From: CALSMU01 sp963926405
GTDB taxonomy: Bacteria; Bacteroidota; Bacteroidia; Flavobacteriales_D; Parvicellaceae
NCBI GenBank assembly: GCA_963926405.1
Contig: CAWUXI010000008.1
Coordinates: 1-9,622 of the forward strand
Reading direction: 5' to 3'
Length of the DNA: 9,622 nt
This document shows positions 6,632 through 9,622 of the stretch, piece after piece. Position numbers and translations under genes: made by a program. The notes under the pieces were generated by a model. It had not been told where the DNA came from. It saw only the letters and a program-made list of their open reading frames with translations, and searched no databases. Positions within the stretch are counted from its first letter, which is position 1, and each line of letters opens with the position of its first letter.

Positions 6632-7354
6632 ATGGATAAAAAATACTTGAGTATATTTTTGAGTTTTTTGGTGTTGTTATTTGTAAACTTACCTCTAAAA
6701 GCGCAAAAAATGGATGCTTCTTGTAATTCCGGAACCATCCAATTACAAATTCACCCCATTCTTAATAAGCAACCATTAGTTTTAGGTCAAAGGGTTTTTG
6801 TCCCCCTACTAAATGATAGTGTACAAATTGATCGTTTGCGCTTTTATCTTTCGAATATGTCCTTTTCGAATGCATCAGATACCCAAAAAAATATTGGACA
6901 ACAGTTCTTTTTAATAGACATAGAAGATTCAACTTCATTAAATCCGCAGTTGCAGCTAAAAAAGGTTAATCAATGGGATGATATTCATTTTTCAGTTGGT
7001 GTAGATAGCGCTACTCAATTGAAAGGTGCTCAAGGTGGAGATTTAGATCCAATGCATGGCATGTACTGGTCGTGGCGTAGTGGTTATATTAATTTTAAAT
7101 GCGAAGGTGTTTCGCCCGTTTGTCCGAGCAGAAAGAATGCATTTCTATTCCATATAGGAGGGTTTCAGTCTCCTTTTAATACTATTCAAAGTGTGTCTTT
7201 ACCAGTTTATTCAGACACGGTGGTGATTCAAATTGATATTACACCTTTATTGACTCTCTCTAGTATTACAGAAAACTACCAATTGATGAGTCCAAACGCT
7301 AAAGCTATGACTTTTGCGAATCAATTTCCCTCCTTATTTCATAGTATACCATGA
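6632..7354 (+). CDS. MbnP-family periplasmic (copper-binding) protein
   Basis: This 240-residue protein starts with a signal peptide (about 1-25, 'LVLLFVNLPLKAQ'). The rest follows the MbnP family pattern: an N-terminal strand 'IQLQIHPILNKQPLVLGQ' (36-53), 'IDRLRFYLSNMSF' (66-78), 'DDIHFSVGVDS' (116-126), then the core 'DLDPMHGMYWSWRSGYINFKCEG' region (137-159), 'SPVCPSRKNAF' (161-171), 'FHIGGFQSPFNT' (173-184) and 'LMSPNAKAM' (218-226). In methanotroph MbnP, a Trp is converted to kynurenine by the partner MbnH and contributes to a Cu(I) site. W146 and W148 in 'MYWSW', with H142 and H174 as possible ligands, are the candidates here; which Trp would react is inferred. C157 and C164 could form a disulfide. 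The stop codon overlaps the next gene (ATGA), so the pair is coupled. No methanobactin peptide or biosynthesis gene is visible. Confidence 0.82.
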   Translation: MDKKYLSIFLSFLVLLFVNLPLKAQKMDASCNSGTIQLQIHPILNKQPLVLGQRVFVPLLNDSVQIDRLRFYLSNMSFSNASDTQKNIGQQFFLIDIEDSTSLNPQLQLKKVNQWDDIHFSVGVDSATQLKGAQGGDLDPMHGMYWSWRSGYINFKCEGVSPVCPSRKNAFLFHIGGFQSPFNTIQSVSLPVYSDTVVIQIDITPLLTLSSITENYQLMSPNAKAMTFANQFPSLFHSIP

Positions 7355-8376
7355 AAATACTAATAATCATACTCGCGGCATTTATGGGTTTCGCTTTTAC
7401 TGGTGGAAATTTATTGAAATTAGTGTACCCCAGTTATTTTCCAGAACCAGTATATGCTTTTAAGGCGAATCAGTTAACGCAAGAGAAAATAAATTTGGGC
7501 AGGATGTTGTTTTATGACCCTGTTTTATCGAAAGATCAAACCATATCTTGTGCTGATTGCCATTCTCCATACAACGCATTTGCACATACCGATCATGATT
7601 TGAGCCATGGAATTCACGATTCTATAGGTACGCGAAATGCTCCTGCTTTGTTTAATTTAGCATGGCAAAATACTTTTATGTGGGATGGCGCTATTCATAA
7701 CTTGGATATGCAGGCCTTAGCGCCATTAAATCATCCAGCCGAAATGGATGAAGACATTGAGAATGTGGTGCAGAAGCTTAATGAGTCAACTCGATATAAA
7801 AAGGCTTTTTATTCCGCATGGGGTGATAGTATAGTTACCGGAGAACATTTTTTGAAAGCTATTTCTCAGTTTCAGCTATCCTTGGTTTCCGCCACTGCTA
7901 AGTATGATGCTGTAAAATCCGGTACAGCAAATTTTACAGAACAAGAACAAACAGGATATTCTTTATTTCAAAACAACTGTAATAGTTGCCATAGAGAACC
8001 TTTGTTTTCGACTTATGGTTTTGCCAATAATGGTTTAGCCATAGATACTGCGCTGAATGATTTAGGAAGGTACGGAATTACAGAAAAGGAGGAAGACCGA
8101 TTAAAGTTTAAGATTCCTTCATTGCGGAACTTGAGTTATACGTTTCCCTACATGCACGATGGTCGCTTTAATAAGCTGAGTGAGGTTTTGAATCATTACA
8201 CTCATTTACAGCCCGGAGATAGTCCGGAAAGGGCTTTGCGAAGTGCACTACCATTAACCTCAAGAGATAAAACAGATATCATTGCTTTCTTACTCACGTT
8301 AGACGACAAAGAATTTGTGTTTGATCTAAAAAACAAATATCCACAGGAATTATTATTAGAAAACAAGAATCAATAA
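7351..8376 (+). CDS. Di-heme cytochrome c peroxidase / MauG / MbnH-family protein
   Basis: This 341-residue exported protein has an N-terminal hydrophobic segment (about 1-18) acting as signal or anchor. It has two covalent heme c motifs, 'CADCH' (C67, C70, H71) and 'CNSCH' (C210, C213, H214), the layout of bacterial di-heme cytochrome c peroxidases and MauG-like enzymes. Other family blocks are 'NLGRMLFYDPVLSKDQTISC' (48-67), 'GTRNAPALFNLAWQNTFMWDG' region (93-113), 'KFKIPSLRNLSYTFPYMHDGRF' region (252-273) and 'TDIIAFLLTLDD' (308-319). Members either reduce H2O2 or, as MauG and MbnH do, oxidise aromatic residues of a partner protein. The four-base ATGA overlap with the mbnP-like gene strongly favours an MbnH-type role on that protein, but heme ligand M268 ('PYMHDG') is equally compatible with a classical peroxidase. 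It should act in the periplasm. The following gene begins 18 nt after the stop codon. Confidence 0.87.
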   Translation: MKILIIILAAFMGFAFTGGNLLKLVYPSYFPEPVYAFKANQLTQEKINLGRMLFYDPVLSKDQTISCADCHSPYNAFAHTDHDLSHGIHDSIGTRNAPALFNLAWQNTFMWDGAIHNLDMQALAPLNHPAEMDEDIENVVQKLNESTRYKKAFYSAWGDSIVTGEHFLKAISQFQLSLVSATAKYDAVKSGTANFTEQEQTGYSLFQNNCNSCHREPLFSTYGFANNGLAIDTALNDLGRYGITEKEEDRLKFKIPSLRNLSYTFPYMHDGRFNKLSEVLNHYTHLQPGDSPERALRSALPLTSRDKTDIIAFLLTLDDKEFVFDLKNKYPQELLLENKNQ

Positions 8377-8394
8377 ATATAAAATCCACAAATT

Positions 8395-9622
8395 ATGTTA
8401 AAAAGAAACATCACTTTTTTGGCTATAAGTCTCCTCGGGATTTCAGCCCAAGCACAATCGAATCCTGCTATTACACAATGGATGCAAAATACCACGCAGA
8501 TTGGAACGTATTACGTATCGGGTAATTCCACGCCTATTTCGAACAACCTATTGCTTAATTGTCAGCAAGTAGAATATTCAGCTACATCCGTGTATGTAAC
8601 TGCCACTGGAATTCCATCTTATCCTACCGGGCCGTTTCTAGATGGTAATCCGAGTAATGCACAAGACCAATCGGCTATCTTTAAAATCCCTCTAAACCCT
8701 ATTCAAAACACAGGTACTCTTACTGAAGGTGGTATGGGAAATATAGGTGTGTTTGTTAACGGTACTGCACTTTTTAATTATGCTGATGGTGTTTCATGGG
8801 ATCCTTCAACTTCTGCTCTGTGCGGTGGACCTCCTGGCGGAAACCCTGCATGCCCTGGAGCTCCGGGTTCGGCAAATTGGAATAGAGATGCAATACCTGC
8901 AGAAATGGGAGGGTTTGATTGTTCTAAAGGACATCCTGCTATGGGGAATTACCATCACCACCAAAATCCTAGTGCTTTTAAATTAGACTTAAATGTAATT
9001 TCTACAATTTGTAATTTATACGATGCGGATGGTTTATATGCTATGGATAGCACTCAACATTCTCCATTAATTGGCTTTGCGTATGATGGTTTTCCAATTT
9101 ATGGTGCCTATGCTTACGCAGATGTTAACGGTACTGGAGGAATTGTAAGAATGAAATCTAGTTATGAATTGAATAGTTCAACAACTAGAGCTAATGGTCC
9201 GAACATAGACGCAACTTATTTTAATGGTTATTTTAAAGAAGATTATTCTTTTGTAAGCCACCCTGAGAATGATTATTTAGATGAACACAATGGTCGTTTT
9301 TGCATAACCCCAGAATACCCTAATGGAATTTACTGCTATTTTGCAACAGTAGATGAAAATTGGAATTCGGCTTATCCATATGCTGTAGGGCCTACTTTTT
9401 ACGGTGTTTACAATAATGCAAGTGTAAATAACATTAGCGAATCAACCACAGTTTATGCAGGAACTACAGGGATTACAGATACGGATTTTGAAAGTATGAA
9501 GGTGAACATCTTTCCAAATCCAGCAACTGATTTAATTGCTATTCAAATAAGTGGGTTAGTGAAAGATAATTTGCAAGTCAACTTATTTGATTTGTCTGGT
9601 AAATTGATTCGAAACTCTACGA
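8395..9622 (+). CDS. YHYH-domain protein with T9SS (FPNPATD-type) sorting domain, 3' partial
   Basis: The frame opens with ATG at 8395 and has no stop before the window edge; 409 complete codons are visible. A signal peptide (about 1-21, 'LAISLLGISAQAQ') is followed by a YHYH domain: 'NIGVFVNGTALFNYADGVSW' (116-135), 'NRDAIPAEMGGFDCSKGHP' (163-181), the signature 'GNYHHHQNP' (184-192), 'IGFAYDGFPIYGAY' (226-239) and 'LDEHNGRFCITPEYPNGIYC' (295-314). The third residue of the YHYH signature is His here, giving Y186-H187-H188-H189. A linker (about 340-368) leads to 'VNIFPNPATDLIAIQIS' (370-386) and 'NLFDLSGKLIR', a type A T9SS C-terminal sorting domain whose end is cut off. The YHYH domain has no established function; clustered His suggests metal binding, which is inference. 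It lies 18 nt after the di-heme gene, so it should share a transcript with the MbnP/MbnH-like pair. Confidence 0.88.
   Translation, partial: MLKRNITFLAISLLGISAQAQSNPAITQWMQNTTQIGTYYVSGNSTPISNNLLLNCQQVEYSATSVYVTATGIPSYPTGPFLDGNPSNAQDQSAIFKIPLNPIQNTGTLTEGGMGNIGVFVNGTALFNYADGVSWDPSTSALCGGPPGGNPACPGAPGSANWNRDAIPAEMGGFDCSKGHPAMGNYHHHQNPSAFKLDLNVISTICNLYDADGLYAMDSTQHSPLIGFAYDGFPIYGAYAYADVNGTGGIVRMKSSYELNSSTTRANGPNIDATYFNGYFKEDYSFVSHPENDYLDEHNGRFCITPEYPNGIYCYFATVDENWNSAYPYAVGPTFYGVYNNASVNNISESTTVYAGTTGITDTDFESMKVNIFPNPATDLIAIQISGLVKDNLQVNLFDLSGKLIRNST

Noticed and set aside
8821..8880. Pro/Gly-rich stretch (residues 143-160) of the YHYH protein as a collagen-like repeat
   Set aside because: It has only a few irregular PPG/PGAPG-like steps and two Cys; it is better seen as a loop before the YHYH core.
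8747..8986. A 79-codon + strand open frame near the right end
   Set aside because: It lies in another frame inside the YHYH-domain gene, whose own frame (8395 to the edge) carries a signal peptide, family motifs and a sorting domain.

Overview
The window is AT-rich DNA from a member of the Bacteroidota, most likely Flavobacteriia or a close relative. The evidence is two kinds of Type IX secretion (T9SS) C-terminal domain (the gliding-motility/CHU_C type at the left edge and the 'FPNPATD' type at the right edge), a bacillithiol-type BshA, Bacteroidota-like -7 promoter boxes (TAnnTTTG-like), and start codons without Shine-Dalgarno sequences. All genes are on the + strand except bshA. Both edge genes are cut by the window. 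No tRNA, rRNA, insertion sequence, phage gene or CRISPR array was seen.

Layout. (1) 1-1641: the 3' part of a large secreted protein with three tandem Cys-containing modules and a CHU_C-type sorting domain. It converges with and overlaps bshA (2763-1630, minus strand). Its apparent terminator, a perfect 18-bp hairpin with a T-tract, lies inside the conserved 3' codons of bshA. (2) 2764-2885: divergent promoter region between bshA and a carboxyltransferase (acyl-CoA carboxylase beta subunit, methylcrotonyl-CoA carboxylase-like, 2886-4544). (3) 4651-6447: a two-gene unit, a periplasmic DUF547 protein directly abutting a radical-SAM enzyme of the ArsS (arsenosugar biosynthesis) family. The arsS coding region contains a perfect 30-nt palindrome. 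(4) 6632-9622: a tight three-gene unit. It encodes an MbnP-family protein, a di-heme MauG/MbnH/cytochrome-c-peroxidase-family protein that overlaps it by ATGA, and, 18 nt later, a YHYH-domain protein with a T9SS sorting tail that runs off the right edge.

How the genes work together. The last unit is the most interesting part. In methanotrophs, MbnH is a di-heme enzyme that oxidises a tryptophan of its partner MbnP to kynurenine, creating a copper site. The same two families are here translationally coupled in a non-methanotroph setting with no methanobactin genes in view, and a His-rich YHYH protein, exported by a different route, is added as a third part. A periplasm/cell-surface copper-handling or protein-modification system is a reasonable hypothesis, but it is inferred from families and gene order. 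ArsS needs a dimethylated arsenical normally supplied by ArsM, and no arsM is visible, so the DUF547-arsS pair is either part of a dispersed pathway or has another substrate.
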